A stretch of 64,000 nt of DNA from Methylotuvimicrobium sp018830325 (lineage in GTDB: Bacteria; Pseudomonadota; Gammaproteobacteria; Methylococcales; Methylomonadaceae). Positions 63,701-64,000 of this stretch are shown here, in pieces. The DNA lies in NCBI RefSeq assembly GCF_044788715.1, contig NZ_CP173170.1, positions 2,232,001 through 2,296,000 on the forward strand, read 5' to 3'. The notes beneath the pieces were generated by a model. That model saw only the letters and a list, made by a program, of their open reading frames with translations, had not been told where the DNA came from and made no database searches. The position numbers were made by a program, and so were the translations under genes. Each line of letters starts with the position of its first letter. Within the stretch, counting starts at the first letter, position 1.

Positions 63701-64000
63701 TCCAACGCATCGGCATTTTTACCGTCTCGAAACATTAACGCTGCGTCGAAAATCAACGCGCCGACATTTTCCGGTTCCAGCTTGATCGCTGCGGCGGCCT
63801 GTTCTCTAGCTTTATCCAGTTGACCTTGCAACAAATACAATTGCCCCAACTTTACACGCGCATCAACATGGTTAGGATCTATAGAAACGGTTTCCTGTAA
63901 CGCGCCATACATTGCCTTCCATTCTTGTTTTTTTTCCTCCAGCAACGCAAGGCCGTAATAGGCTTCCGCTAATTTTGGATTGATCTGCAATGCATTCTTA
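60733..64000 (-). CDS. PrsT-like TPR protein, 5' end outside the window
   Basis: At least 1088 residues of tetratricopeptide repeats, open through the window edge (LKNALQINPKLAEAYYG), so the start is not seen. It resembles the PEP-CTERM system TPR protein PrsT, usually about 900 residues and encoded with exosortase and EPS genes. The last repeats run LDTYGWVMFKSGQVEPALKAL and HLAEAYLKYND. A 342-residue block is duplicated in tandem: DFKLKLVSLLERR (near 63344) matches DFKLRLVNLVERR (near 62318). It probably scaffolds polysaccharide assembly or surface-protein handling. Confidence 0.82.
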   Translation of the reverse strand, partial: KNALQINPKLAEAYYGLALLEEKKQEWKAMYGALQETVSIDPNHVDARVKLGQLYLLQGQLDKAREQAAAAIKLEPENVGALIFDAALMFRDGKNADALEQINRVLAKDGNNADAIISKSTILFTEQRGEEALSALQQGIDAIPDNIGLRLQKIRLLTELKQFDRVIGEFDKLLAQNPNDKGLRNSQIDMLAAIGNTEQAEKALKDAIAKHPDDADFKLKLVSLLERRDPEEAEAKLKTFVAERPQDLQLKIRFVRFYADRGRAEDELAVLNQIVAADAVGKDGLAAKIRLAELAWGKNDKATADKLVTEVLTADAGNTKALLMRSSLRLDNNDADGAISDLRIVLRDQPNSDRAMTMMAQAYVLKGEPEVAESHWRKALEVSPANTAALMSLTNQLLKRGDAQRAQELLDKAMKAAPADPAVLELVTQVKAGQKDWSGANAALADLKKLPQGQFAAELWSGLLSAQRGEYDTAIGHYKAVLAKQPNFARAWSALANAYQANGKTKELAGFLKGFIENNPNSMQAYSLLASVYAEQKQYDDAEKISRLAVQKAPEELDFKLRLVNLVERRNQAEAEALLKQYVQERPQDLQLKLRLAAYLTAHQKAEDAEDVLKEIVTTDTSGTVGQTALLQLAQSALRRGDIAATAVFIEEVLKVNADNAEALLLRAGMRMDEKDVDGAIADLQHILKLRPDADSAMLMLAQAYLQKGDSASAESQWQKMLKMSPGNFQALAPLVGQMRQRGEEGLAQTLVEKTFKANPANPQIAELLVQLKVAKKDWVGAQIVVEELKKQPQAGVSGDMLSGMLAAAQGHHADAINAYKEVLVKQPNVDQAISGLVNAYQATEKRDKAIAYLKAFIQKNPASITAYNALGLLYTVEKKWGEADKILHEALKRMPKSISTYRVLAGTLNSQGKSAEVEAMYLKALKEMPDVPELQMELAKHYEQNQKNPEAIAIYQELNLKYPGNDEVVNNLADLLVSSSDDPAGINQAVALVERFKDVSNPYFLDTYGWVMFKSGQVEPALKALKKAAENAPNLAPIRYHLAEAYLKYNDTQSALPELKRAIELAEQQREFRGIEQARKLLKQLGG

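Noticed and set aside
1..64000. CRISPR arrays or prophage genes
   Set aside because: No regularly spaced direct repeats and no phage structural or integrase genes were seen.

Overview
The window looks like chromosomal DNA of a gammaproteobacterial methanotroph or close relative (order Methylococcales suspected). The basis is moderate GC content, gammaproteobacterial housekeeping genes (cpdA, argA, rnt, mlaA, greA, rlmE, ftsH, glmM, tpiA, secG), and a VPLPA-CTERM / PrsT / extracellular polysaccharide (EPS) system of the kind common in these aquatic bacteria. The taxonomic guess is inference; no marker such as 16S rRNA is present.

Left part, 1-27.7 kb, is conserved core genome. It holds a YidB-like and a LysM/BON gene, a gamma-glutamylcyclotransferase-like gene, a HAD phosphatase and rppH. 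A minus-strand group ilvD-argA-cpdA and a second one argD-argF-SH3 protein cover branched-chain amino acid and arginine synthesis. They are followed by grxD, rnt, mlaA, an FMN reductase and a large penicillin-binding protein. The plus-strand run carA-carB-greA, rlmE, ftsH, glmM, tpiA, secG and tRNA-Leu(GAG) closes the core. folP is missing from its usual place between ftsH and glmM.

Just after the tRNA lies a decayed IS66-family element (27.9-29.5 kb). It marks the junction to an accessory region dedicated to the cell surface. That region opens with a GG-N10-GC sigma-54-type promoter, a cyclic di-GMP-I (GEMM-I) riboswitch, and two paralogous secreted proteins with VPLPA-type C-terminal sorting signals.

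An EPS cluster follows (32.3-58.6 kb): a polyprenyl-phosphate sugar transferase, a second sigma-54-type promoter, an export protein, an outer-membrane beta-barrel, a Wzz-like protein, a CpsD-like ATPase, and a WecG/TagA glycosyltransferase. Then come a methyltransferase, a PA14/glycosidase-like protein, a polymerase-like membrane protein, an AT-rich flippase plus sulfotransferase-like pair, six further glycosyltransferases, an oxidoreductase, an epimerase and a UDP-glucuronate decarboxylase. A HepT/MntA (HEPN/MNT) toxin-antitoxin module sits inside the cluster. Its toxin gene is clipped by a 274-bp MITE-like element with terminal inverted repeats and an 8-bp target duplication.

Several cluster genes appear broken: a TGA at the DXD motif of a glycosyltransferase, a 2-bp TG slip in the decarboxylase, and a 1-bp frameshift in the polymerase-like gene. 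The right end holds an STN-domain protein without a catalytic domain, a detached VPLPA-CTERM tail carrying a stop codon, and the 3' part of a very long TPR protein resembling PrsT. No exosortase and no PrsK/PrsR regulators are in the window.

The main biological story is a surface-protein and EPS system that appears to be under both sigma-54 and cyclic di-GMP control, and that is partly eroding.
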